A stretch of 64,000 nucleotides of DNA from Amycolatopsis alkalitolerans (GTDB lineage Bacteria > Actinomycetota > Actinomycetes > Mycobacteriales > Pseudonocardiaceae): the NCBI RefSeq assembly GCF_006152065.1, contig NZ_VDFW01000002.1, positions 62,001-126,000 on the forward strand, given 5' to 3'. Below are positions 49,729 to 58,147 of the stretch, one piece after another. A program made the position numbers and the translations under genes. A model generated the notes under the pieces. That model ran no database searches. It was given only the letters and a program-made list of their open reading frames with translations, and had not been told where the DNA came from. Each line of letters opens with the position of its first letter. The stretch's first letter is position 1.

Positions 49729-51324
49729 TCAGGACCCGATGCCGGTCAGCGCCCGGACCTCCATCTCCGCGTACTTCGCCGGATCGCCCTTGCGCCCGCC
49801 CACCAGCGTGCCGACGAACCCGCACACGAACGAGAACGGGATCGACACCAGACCCGGGTTGGTCAGCGGGAACCAGTGGAAGTCCACGCCCTTGATGATC
49901 GCCGTCGAACTGCCCGAGACGACCGGCGAGAAGATCACCAGCACCACGGACGAGATCAGCCCGCCGTACATGCCCCACAGCGTTCCGGTCGTGTTGAACC
50001 GCTTCCAGAACATCGTGTACAGCAGCGTCGACAGGTTCGCCGAGGCCGCGACCGCGAACGCCAGCGCCACCAGGAACGCGACGTTCTGGCCGTTGGCGAG
50101 GATGCCGCCGAAGATCGACAGGACACCGATCGCCAGTGCCGTCCGGCGGGCGACGCGCACCTCGTCGGCCGGCTCGGCGTGCCCGTGCTTGAAGACGTTG
50201 GCGTACACGTCGTGGGCGAAGGACGCCGAAGCGGTGATCGTCAGGCCCGCGACCACCGCGAGGATCGTCGCGAACGCCACCGCGGAGACGATGCCCAGCA
50301 GCACCGTGCCGCCGATGTGCAGCGCGAGCAGCGGCGCGGCGGAGTTCTCGCCCCCGGGCGCGGCCTTGATCTCGGCGGTGCCCACCAGCGCCGTAGCGCC
50401 GAAGCCGATCACCAGCGTGCACAGGTAGAAGACGAACACGCACGCGGTCGCCCAGACCACCGAACGCCGCGCTTCGTGGGAGTTCGGCACGGTGTAGAAG
50501 CGCATCAGCACGTGCGGCAGGCCGGCGGTGCCGAGGACCAGCGCGACGGCGAGGGAGACGAAGTCGAGCTTCGTGGTGCCGCTCTTGCCGTACGCCGCGC
50601 CCGGTTGGAGCAGCTTCTCCCCGAGCGGGCTGTGGTAGGAGGCCTGGGAAAGCAGGTTGGACAGGCTGAACCCGAACTTGCCGAACAGGAACACCGTCAT
50701 CAGCACCACGGACAGGATCAGGATCCCGGCCTTGATGATCTGCACCCAGGTGGTGCCCTTCATGCCGCCGACCAGCACGTAGAAGATCATGACCAGGCCG
50801 ACGACCGCGATCACGACCGCCTGACCGAACTTGCCGTGCACGTTGAGCAGCAGCGCGATCAGCGCGCCGGCGCCCGCCATCTGCGCGAGCATGTAGAACA
50901 GCGAGATGACCAGCGTCGAGGTGGCCGCGGCGGCCCGGACCGGGCGCTGCTTCATCCGGAAGCTGAGCACGTCGCCCATCGTGAAGCGGCCCGTGTTGCG
51001 CAGCAGTTCCGCGACCAGCAGCAGGTCGAGCAGCCAGGCCACAAGGAAGCCGATGGAGTAGAGGAAGCCGTCGTAGCCGTTGATGGCGATCGCGCCGGCG
51101 ATGCCGAGGAACGACGCGGCGGACAGGAAGTCGCCGGACAGCGCGATTCCGTTCTGCCTGCCGGTGAACGAGCCGCTCGCCGCGTAGTAGTCGGACCGCG
51201 AGGACCGCCCGCTGCTGGCGCGGTACACGACGAACAGGGTGATCGCGACGAACACCGCGAATACCGAGGTGTTGAGAATCGGGTTGCTGTCCGGGCTTTC
51301 ACCGGCCGCGAACGTGTGGATCAT
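49729..51324 (-). CDS. Sodium:solute symporter (ActP/MctC-like)
   Basis: A 531-residue SSS-family permease of about 13 helices: YYAASGSFTGRQNGIALSGD, SFLGIAGAIAINGYDGFLYS, YVLVGGMKGTTWVQIIKAGI, and a central GTAGLPHVLMRFYTVPNSHE. This matches acetate/pyruvate permeases (ActP, MctC). The DUF485 gene four bases upstream is the usual partner. Unusually, it is followed by the amine decarboxylase after 13 bases, so substrate could be an amino acid-derived acid or amine instead. Confidence 0.88.
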   Translation of the reverse strand: MIHTFAAGESPDSNPILNTSVFAVFVAITLFVVYRASSGRSSRSDYYAASGSFTGRQNGIALSGDFLSAASFLGIAGAIAINGYDGFLYSIGFLVAWLLDLLLVAELLRNTGRFTMGDVLSFRMKQRPVRAAAATSTLVISLFYMLAQMAGAGALIALLLNVHGKFGQAVVIAVVGLVMIFYVLVGGMKGTTWVQIIKAGILILSVVLMTVFLFGKFGFSLSNLLSQASYHSPLGEKLLQPGAAYGKSGTTKLDFVSLAVALVLGTAGLPHVLMRFYTVPNSHEARRSVVWATACVFVFYLCTLVIGFGATALVGTAEIKAAPGGENSAAPLLALHIGGTVLLGIVSAVAFATILAVVAGLTITASASFAHDVYANVFKHGHAEPADEVRVARRTALAIGVLSIFGGILANGQNVAFLVALAFAVAASANLSTLLYTMFWKRFNTTGTLWGMYGGLISSVVLVIFSPVVSGSSTAIIKGVDFHWFPLTNPGLVSIPFSFVCGFVGTLVGGRKGDPAKYAEMEVRALTGIGS

Positions 51325-51328
51325 CTGA

Positions 51329-51754
51329 CTACCGCACTCCTGCCTGCTGCCGCACGGTTTCGACCTGGGGGTCCAGGCTGCGCTTCGCGAACCGCAGATA
51401 GGCGAACGTGATCAGGGCCGTCGAGACGAACTGCAGCACCCCCATCACGATCGCGACGTTGATCTCGCCGACGAGCTTCGTGCTCATGAACGCGGGCGCG
51501 TACGCGGCGAGAAGGACATATACGAGGTACCAGGCGATGAACAGCAGGGTCATCGGGAACGCGAACCGGCGGAACCGGCTGCGCAGGGTCCCGAACTCGG
51601 CGCTCCGCTGGATCGCCAGGTAGTCCACGTCGGCGCCGCGCTTGCGAGACTTCTGGGCCTCGTCGGCCGCCTCGAACAACGCGGGTATCTCACCGGTGTC
51701 CTCGGGTGAAGTCCGCGGCGCGGACCCTGGGACGTGCTGGACGACGTTCTGCAT
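51329..51754 (-). CDS. DUF485 membrane protein
   Basis: A 141-residue DUF485 protein, YjcH-like. After a cytoplasmic N-terminal 60 residues come FAFPMTLLFIAWYLVYVLLA and FVSTALITFAYLRFA. The ATG at 51754 follows GGGGAGG. It pairs with the SSS symporter. Confidence 0.87.
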   Translation of the reverse strand: MQNVVQHVPGSAPRTSPEDTGEIPALFEAADEAQKSRKRGADVDYLAIQRSAEFGTLRSRFRRFAFPMTLLFIAWYLVYVLLAAYAPAFMSTKLVGEINVAIVMGVLQFVSTALITFAYLRFAKRSLDPQVETVRQQAGVR

Positions 51755-52518
51755 GGCTTGCCTCCCCGGGCGAGCTGGCGAACCTTGAGCGGCACATGCT
51801 AGCCACGGGTCAATACGGCCCCTGCGGCAGGCTGGGTTCATTCTGTAAGCGTCAATTACTACGTTCACCAGGTGTAATGCGCCGTTCAGGCTAGAAGTGC
51901 GCGAGCGCGACCCGGAGTGATGTCACGGCGAGTAGCGATAGTCGAGAACTGTCACTCTACGGAGTGGATGGGTAGGAATTAACGAATTCGCAGCGTTAAG
52001 AGGGAAAAGATTGTCCGCTTTGCGCGTTTCGTCGTTAATTCTCTCGGATCGACCAGCCGGCGAAAGCCACATCATCGGGCGTTATTCTTCTGTAACTCGG
52101 GCGTCCGAAACACGGTCGGTGCGCCTTTGTGGCAGAGTTCAGGCAACCCCTGGGCTATGTGGGTGAAAGTGGACGAACGTGGTCCCACCAGGGTCGTCAC
52201 GTATCCGAACGGGTCAGCACGAGTGATCCACACGGTCGCGTCAACCCGTTGTTACAACGGGTATTTCCCCTGGTCGAAGCCATAATTCGTGGCGGGTTCA
52301 GTTGCTGCCCCATTGGTGTAAGCTCCCCTCGCCACGTTGACTCGCTGTGACCGAAGGCAGCCGACCCTGTTCGGACCATGCTGCACATCGCATCATGCGA
52401 GAACATCTGGGGGCGGCGGGTCGACGAGGCTGGGGACAACGCCGTCGGCCCGGGCAGGGCACGCACAGACGGACGTCGCAGGACGCGCACACGAGATGCC
52501 GGACAGGGAGTCACTTTC
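51755..52518. other. Long intergenic region (764 bp) with several dyads
   Basis: Lower-GC sequence between divergent genes. Recognised: GAATTAACGA (51976-51985) and TCGTTAATTC (52032-52041), a 10-bp inverted repeat with a 46-nt loop, and a palindrome at 52245-52261. It must hold promoters for the symporter operon and for the conservon. No convincing coding region; short frames present have no family signature. Confidence 0.6.
52245..52261. promoter_or_regulatory. Perfect 17-bp palindrome upstream of the conservon
   Basis: CCCGTTGT-T-ACAACGGG, 8-1-8 perfect symmetry, about 260 bases before the sensor start. Candidate operator. Confidence 0.5.
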
Positions 52519-55500
52519 GTGACCGTTGCAGGAGAAGGCCAAGTGCCGGTGGGACAGCTCCTAGGCCAGCAACCACGGCGAACCGCCAAGTGGCGCGCGA
52601 TCAGCAGATGGCGCGACTGGCGGCTGTCGGTCAAACTGGGCGCCGTCACGCTGGTGCCCATCCTCATCGCGCTGGTGCTCGGTGGGATCACCATCAGCAA
52701 CCAGGTCCAGCGGTCGGACGACTTCGACCGCATCGACCGGCTGGTCGTGCTCAGCACGGACGTGCGGGGGCTCGTGGACGCGCTGCAGACCGAGCGCACC
52801 CGCACCGCGGCCTTGCTCACGCAGGGCACTGTCGGCAGCTCGCCGGATCTCGACGCCGCCCGCGCCGCGACCGACAAGGCGCTCCAGCCGCTGAACATCG
52901 ACACCGACCGCGTCACCGAGGTCGACAGCGCGGTCGCCGCTCCCGGCACCGCCAGCAAGAACGCCCTCGCCCGGCTCGCCCAGGTCCGCCAGCAGGTCGC
53001 GGCCGGCCAGCTCGACTCCGTCCAGGCACTCGACGCCTACTCCGCGATGACCACCGCGCTGCTGAGTCTCGACACCTCGCTCGTGGCCGGCATCAGCGAC
53101 CCGTCGATCAGCGGCACCGCGAACGCGCTGCACGATCTGCAGGTCGCCAAGGAAGAGGTGTCGACCTCGCAGGCACTGCTCGGCTACGGCATCGCACGCG
53201 GCAGCCTCACCCCGATCCAGCTCAACCAGGTGCGCACGGCCGAGGTCCGCCTCACCGACCGGCTCGAGGACTTCCGCGCGGCCGCCAGCGGTGCGCAGAG
53301 CCAGGACTTCGACCGGACGGTCACCGGGCAGAACTTCGACACCCGCGGCCGCCTGGTCCGCAGCGTGCTCGACGCGCAGGGGCCGACCGCGAGCGGCGCG
53401 CTCGACGGGATCTCCGGCGAGCAGTGGAACGCCGCGTCGACCTCCGTCGTGGACTCGCTGCGCGCGCTCAGCTCACGCCTCGGTGACTCGGCACTGACCA
53501 CGTCCGGTGAGCTGGTCGACAGTTCGGGCACCGACGCGGGCCTGCTGGCCGTGCTGCTGTTCGCCGCGCTCGTGCTCACCGCCGCGGTCGTCTTCCTGAT
53601 CACCCGCCAGCTGCTGCGCTCGCTGCGGATGCTGCGCACGAGCGCGCTGGACGTCGCCGACCGGCAGCTGCCGGCGGCTGTCGCGAACATCCAGGAAGGC
53701 CGCGAGCAGAGCGCCGAGGTCACGCCCGTCTCGATCGGCACGGCCGACGAGATCGGCCAGGTGGCCAAGGCGTTCGACGCGGTGCACAGCCAGGCGCTGC
53801 GCCTGGCGATCGAGCAGGCGGCGATGAGGACCGGCTACTCCAGCGTGTTCATCAACCTCTCCCGCCGCAGCCAGAGCCTCGTGCAGCGGCAGCTGCAGAT
53901 GATCGAGCGGCTGGAGCGGGACGAGGAGGACGCCGACCAGCTGGCCACGCTGTTCCAGCTCGACCACCTCGCCACCCGGATGCGGCGCAACAACGAGAAC
54001 CTCATGGTCCTCTCCGGCGCCGAGCCGGGCCGCCGTTCCGGTCAGCCGGTGACCGTCACCGACGTGCTCCGGGCCGCGGTGTCGGAGATCGAGCAGTACC
54101 AGCGCGTTTCGGTGCAGACCCCGCCCACCGCGAAGATCGTCGGGTACGCCGCGAGCGATCTGATGCGCCTGGTCGCGGAGCTGCTCGACAACGCGACCGC
54201 GTTCTCCGCGCCCGAGACGCAGGTGACGGTGTCGACGCGGGTGGCCGAGACCGGTGGTCTCGTCGTCGACATCATGGACAAGGGCATCGGCATGAACGAG
54301 GCCGAGGTCGCCGAGGCCAACGCCCGGCTGACCGAGGCCGCGACGGTCGACCTCGCCACCTCGCGCCGGATGGGCCTGTTCGTGGTCGGCCGCCTCGCCG
54401 GGCGCCACCACATCGGGGTGAGCCTGCACGGCGGCAAGGACATCGCCGGTGTCCGCGCGACCGTGCACGTCCCCGCCGAGCTCGTGATGGACCTGCCGGA
54501 GTCGGCCATGCCCGCCCCGGCACCGGCGCAGCAGCCGGATCCGGCGCTGCCGCGCCGCCGCACCGTCAACGGCACCGGCCGCGCCGGCGCTCTGACCAGC
54601 CTCGCGGGTACCACGTCCGGCACGCTCGGCGACGGCGCCGCCCAGCCGGGGCCGTGGAGCCAGAACGGTCACTCGGGCATGCTGCCGCCGCGGCCGCCGT
54701 CGGACGTGGAGGTGTCCGGCACCGCGCTGTTCAGCCCGATCCGGCCGGATGACGAGATGGACCGCCCGCCGGCCGACCCGCAGCCCGGCGATCTGCCGGG
54801 TGACGTCCTCCCCGCGGGCTCCGCGCTGTTCGAGGCGAACACCAGCGCGGGTGCGCTCACCGAATGGTGGAGCGCGGCCGCGGCCGAACCCGCGCCGCCG
54901 CCCCCGCCCCCCGAGACGACGCCGATCTTCGACGAGACCCTCTCGGCCTGGTTCCGCAGCGACAAGCCGGCGCCGAAGCCCGGGAAGGCCGACGACGCGG
55001 AGAAACCCGCGGAAACCGGGGAAGCGGAGAAGGGCGAGCCGGAGCCGCAGGAGGAAGCGGAGACCAGGGCCACCACGGGCTGGGACTTCGCGGCCGACGA
55101 GAGTTTCCGAGCCGTGCGTGCCGCGTCGCAGGCTTCGCCGACCAGCTTCACCGAGGCCGGTCTGCCGCGCCGTCGCCGCGGTGAGCAGCTCATGCCCGGC
55201 AGCGCCGCTCCGGCTGCCTCCGCGCAGCCGGAGACCACCGGGGAGACCGCCCCGCCGTTGCCGGCGCGCGACCCGGCGGACATCCGTGGCCGGCTCAGCA
55301 GCTTCCAGCAGGGCCTCAGCCGGGCCCGGCATGCGGCGCACCAGCCCGCCGAGCCGCAGGCGCCGGCCGAGGAGCAGGCGCCCGCCGAGGAGCCGAAGAG
55401 CCAGGCGCTGCCGCGGCGGCGTCCTTCGCCCGGCCCGTCCGGGCTCCCGCAGCGCGCGGCGCGTGAGGAAGCCTGGCCGGACGCCAGGGCGGCCGAGACC

Positions 55501-56238
55501 GCGGCACCGGACACGCAGTGGCCGCAACCGGAGGACAACCCGCTGCCCTGGCGACAGCCGGCCGCGGAGTCCCCGTTGCCGCAGCGTCAGGCTGGGGCGG
55601 ACGGCTCGTTGCCCCGGCGTCAGCCGGGTGCGGAAAGCCCGCTGCCCCGGCGCCAGCCGGCGCCGCCGCGACCGGCCGCGGAGGAGTCACGGCAGCCGAC
55701 GGGCGAGTACCCGTTGCCGCAGCGCAGGCCCGCGGCGGAGGCGAATCCGCTGCCCCAGCGCCGTCCGGCGGACCCGCCGCGCCGGCTCGAACCGCCGGAG
55801 CAGCCCGCGGAGACCTCGGGGTCGTTCCTGTGGCAGAAGCCGCGGTTCCTCGACGAACCGGCGATGGAGAGCCCCGAGTCGCAGGCTCCGTTGCCGGGCA
55901 GGCAGCACCACGAGCCCGAGGGGACCATGGCCGAACCCGTCGCCGCGGCGGGCGAGTCGTCGTGGTCCTTCGCGACGGACGAGAGCTGGCGGACGGTGCA
56001 GGCGGTTTCGCAGGCAGCTCCGTCGGGCTACACGGCGGCGGGCTTGCCGCGCCGCCGTCGTGGCGAGCAACTCATGCCAGGTAGTGCGTCTTCCGTGGGC
56101 GCGGCGGGACCCCGCACCCAGCGTGACCCGCGGGATGTGCGTGGCAGGCTGAACAGTTTCCAGCAAGGTGTCCGGCGTGGACGGCACCGCACAGGTCAGC
56201 CGGCCGAGTCTGAACACGAAACGATGGAGGGTGAATGA
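52519..56238 (+). CDS. CvnA-type sensor histidine kinase-like protein with nitrate-sensing domain
   Basis: A 1239-residue sensor (GTG, GGGAG nine bases ahead). TM1 VTLVPILIALVLGGI near 45; an extracytoplasmic NIT-like domain (about 65-330: DFDRIDRLVVLSTDVRGLVD, ALQTERTR); TM2 LLAVLLFAALVLTAAVVFLI near 350; HAMP; a dimerisation region; and an HATPase (LMRLVAELLDNATAFSAPE, VVDIMDKGIGMNEAEV, about 545-650). The remaining 500+ residues are Pro-rich, with LPxRxP repeats and two copies of a LPRRRRGEQLMPGS module. Partner of the roadblock/DUF742/GTPase genes. Confidence 0.9.
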   Translation: MTVAGEGQVPVGQLLGQQPRRTAKWRAISRWRDWRLSVKLGAVTLVPILIALVLGGITISNQVQRSDDFDRIDRLVVLSTDVRGLVDALQTERTRTAALLTQGTVGSSPDLDAARAATDKALQPLNIDTDRVTEVDSAVAAPGTASKNALARLAQVRQQVAAGQLDSVQALDAYSAMTTALLSLDTSLVAGISDPSISGTANALHDLQVAKEEVSTSQALLGYGIARGSLTPIQLNQVRTAEVRLTDRLEDFRAAASGAQSQDFDRTVTGQNFDTRGRLVRSVLDAQGPTASGALDGISGEQWNAASTSVVDSLRALSSRLGDSALTTSGELVDSSGTDAGLLAVLLFAALVLTAAVVFLITRQLLRSLRMLRTSALDVADRQLPAAVANIQEGREQSAEVTPVSIGTADEIGQVAKAFDAVHSQALRLAIEQAAMRTGYSSVFINLSRRSQSLVQRQLQMIERLERDEEDADQLATLFQLDHLATRMRRNNENLMVLSGAEPGRRSGQPVTVTDVLRAAVSEIEQYQRVSVQTPPTAKIVGYAASDLMRLVAELLDNATAFSAPETQVTVSTRVAETGGLVVDIMDKGIGMNEAEVAEANARLTEAATVDLATSRRMGLFVVGRLAGRHHIGVSLHGGKDIAGVRATVHVPAELVMDLPESAMPAPAPAQQPDPALPRRRTVNGTGRAGALTSLAGTTSGTLGDGAAQPGPWSQNGHSGMLPPRPPSDVEVSGTALFSPIRPDDEMDRPPADPQPGDLPGDVLPAGSALFEANTSAGALTEWWSAAAAEPAPPPPPPETTPIFDETLSAWFRSDKPAPKPGKADDAEKPAETGEAEKGEPEPQEEAETRATTGWDFAADESFRAVRAASQASPTSFTEAGLPRRRRGEQLMPGSAAPAASAQPETTGETAPPLPARDPADIRGRLSSFQQGLSRARHAAHQPAEPQAPAEEQAPAEEPKSQALPRRRPSPGPSGLPQRAAREEAWPDARAAETAAPDTQWPQPEDNPLPWRQPAAESPLPQRQAGADGSLPRRQPGAESPLPRRQPAPPRPAAEESRQPTGEYPLPQRRPAAEANPLPQRRPADPPRRLEPPEQPAETSGSFLWQKPRFLDEPAMESPESQAPLPGRQHHEPEGTMAEPVAAAGESSWSFATDESWRTVQAVSQAAPSGYTAAGLPRRRRGEQLMPGSASSVGAAGPRTQRDPRDVRGRLNSFQQGVRRGRHRTGQPAESEHETMEGE

Positions 56239-56678
56239 CCTCGCCGCAGCCACAACAGAACCAGTTCGGATGGCTGGTCAACGATTTCGCTGAGCGTGTA
56301 CCGGGGGTCGCGCACGCCGTGGTCGTGTCCGCCGATGGGCTGCTGCTGACCGCGTCGAACCGCTTGCCCCTCGACCGGGCCGACCAGCTCGCCGCGGTCG
56401 CGTCCGGCCTCGTCAGCCTCACGCAGGGGGCGGCGCGCTGTTTCGAGGCCGGGGCGGTCAACGAGACCGTCGTGGAGATGGAACTCGGCATCATGGTGCT
56501 GATGTCCATCAGCGACGGCTCGTGCCTCGCGGTGCTCGCGGCGCCGAACTGTGACATCGGGCAGGTGGCCTACGAGATGACCATGCTCGTCGATCGCGTC
56601 GGTCAGATCCTCACCCCGGAGCTGCGTGCGCAGCTGCAGGGCTCCGGTGGTGCCCTGATCGGTGAACCGGTGGGATGA
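56235..56678 (+). CDS. CvnB-type roadblock/LC7 protein
   Basis: A 147-residue roadblock/LC7 protein: FAERVPGVAHAVVVSADGLL, LAAVASGLVSLTQGAARCFE and LMSISDGSCLAVLA. Its ATG overlaps the sensor stop. In conservons it acts with the CvnD GTPase at the membrane next to the sensor. Confidence 0.92.
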   Translation: MTSPQPQQNQFGWLVNDFAERVPGVAHAVVVSADGLLLTASNRLPLDRADQLAAVASGLVSLTQGAARCFEAGAVNETVVEMELGIMVLMSISDGSCLAVLAAPNCDIGQVAYEMTMLVDRVGQILTPELRAQLQGSGGALIGEPVG

Positions 56679-56685
56679 TGCCTCG

Positions 56686-57426
56686 ATGACCCCTCCCGAC
56701 GAGGACGACGCAACGTTCGCGGACGTCCTCAACGGCTTCACCTTGGATTCGGGACGTGGCCGCCGGAAGCGGAAGAAGGCCAGGGAACCCGAAGCCGGGG
56801 CCGAGCCGCGCCAGGAAGAGCCGGGTCCCGGCTCACCCGCGCCGCCGGGCCAGCCGAGCCCGTCGCCGCGGGTTCAGGAACAGCCGCCGGGCCCGCCCCG
56901 GTTCGCGGCCGAGCCCGCGCACGGCACGGGTTATTTCGAGCCCCCGTCCAGCCAGGGTTCGGGGTACTTCGAGCCCGCGCAGGGCACGAGCTTCGGTACC
57001 GGCTACTTCGAGCCGGCGGTCAGCAACGCCGGCCCGGCGCTGCCGGCGAGACCGGAACCGGCGCCGGCCGAGGACGAGACGGCAGCCGTCCGTCCGTATG
57101 CGCTGACCGGTGGCCGGACCAGGGCGAACTACGCACTGGAACTGGAGACGCTGATCTCCGTGAAAGACGTCGACGCCGCCCGCATGGACGCGGGGGCGAC
57201 GATGCAGTTCGAGCACCGTCAGATAGTGGAAGAGTGCCGGTCGCCACGGTCGGTCGCGGAGATCGCGGCGCTGCTGCGGGTTCCGCTCGGCGTGGCCAGG
57301 GTGCTCATCAGTGACGCGGCCGACGCGGGCTTGGTCACCGTACACAAGACCGTGTCCGGCAGCGAAAACGCCGAGGCGCATCTCATGTTGATGGAAAGGG
57401 TGTTGAGTGGACTCCGTCGGCTTTAA
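56686..57426 (+). CDS. CvnC-type DUF742 protein with GYFEP repeats
   Basis: A 246-residue protein. The N-terminal 120 residues are low complexity and contain three GTGYFEP-type repeats (GTGYFEPP, GSGYFEPA, GTGYFEPA). DUF742 occupies about 125-246: VRPYALTGGRTR, VEECRSPRSVAEIAALLRVP, LGVARVLISDAADAGLVTVH. An ATG at 56686 (MTPPDEDD) is chosen; 56662 is possible. The normal family length is about 120-200. Confidence 0.88.
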   Translation: MTPPDEDDATFADVLNGFTLDSGRGRRKRKKAREPEAGAEPRQEEPGPGSPAPPGQPSPSPRVQEQPPGPPRFAAEPAHGTGYFEPPSSQGSGYFEPAQGTSFGTGYFEPAVSNAGPALPARPEPAPAEDETAAVRPYALTGGRTRANYALELETLISVKDVDAARMDAGATMQFEHRQIVEECRSPRSVAEIAALLRVPLGVARVLISDAADAGLVTVHKTVSGSENAEAHLMLMERVLSGLRRL

Positions 57427-58024
57427 AACACCGCGGCCGGCCGCGCCGCAGACCATGACCTCGGCCAAGATCGTGGTCGCCGGTGGCTTCGGCGCCGGCA
57501 AGACGACCTTCGTCGGGTCCGTGTCGGAGATCGTGCCTCTCACCACCGAGGCCATGATGACCGACGCCAGCCGCGGCATCGACAACCTCGACAGCACCCC
57601 GAACAAGTCGACCACCACGGTGGCCATGGACTTCGGCCGGGTGTCGCTGGACGCGGATCTGATCCTGTACCTGTTCGGCACCCCGGGCCAGCAGCGGTTC
57701 TGGTTCATGTGGGACGACCTGGTGCGCGGGGCGATCGGGGCGGTGGTGCTCGCCGACACGCGCCGGCTCGCGGACTCGTTCGCGCCGATCGACTTCTTCG
57801 AGGACCGCAGGCTGCCGTACATCATCGGCGTGAACACGTTCGACGGTGTGATGCATCACGACATCGACGACGTGCGCGAAGCGCTCGCGATCGACCCGAG
57901 CGTGCCGATCGTGCGCTGCGACGCCCGTGACCGTGAGTCGACGAAGCAGACGCTGATCACGCTGGTCGAGTACGCCATGCGCCAGTGGATCTCGCTACGC
58001 GCGGCCAACGCGAACGCTCGCTGA
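57407..58024 (+). CDS. CvnD-type small GTPase
   Basis: A 205-residue GTPase of the conservon type: P-loop GGFGAGKTT (about 26-34), the switch-like STTTVAMDFGRV, FGTPGQQRFWFMW (DxxG-type), and GVNTFDG in place of NKxD. GTG start, overlapping the DUF742 gene by 20 bases. It functions with CvnB and the sensor. Confidence 0.92.
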   Translation: MDSVGFKTPRPAAPQTMTSAKIVVAGGFGAGKTTFVGSVSEIVPLTTEAMMTDASRGIDNLDSTPNKSTTTVAMDFGRVSLDADLILYLFGTPGQQRFWFMWDDLVRGAIGAVVLADTRRLADSFAPIDFFEDRRLPYIIGVNTFDGVMHHDIDDVREALAIDPSVPIVRCDARDRESTKQTLITLVEYAMRQWISLRAANANAR

Positions 58025-58100
58025 GTACGCCGGGATCGCGCGTGCCGTGCGGTTGTGCGCGCTCCTCGGACTGTGCCGTTTCACGGTGGCCCACGTCACG

Positions 58101-58128
58101 TTGACGGTTGGGTGTGAAATAGTAGGAA
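58101..58128 (+). promoter_or_regulatory. Candidate promoter of icmF
   Basis: TTGACG (58101-58106) and TAGGAA (58123-58128) with a 16-base spacer, about 20 bases before the start at 58148, and a TTGGGGG-type ribosome site. Confidence 0.35.
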
Positions 58129-58147
58129 GTCCGAGTATTTTGGGGGT

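Noticed and set aside
48399-49895. Plus-strand frame opposite the decarboxylase
   Set aside because: Shadow frame; the decarboxylase has full PLP motifs on the minus strand.
53473-55527. Minus-strand frame opposite the conservon sensor
   Set aside because: Arg/Gly-rich shadow of the Pro-rich sensor tail.
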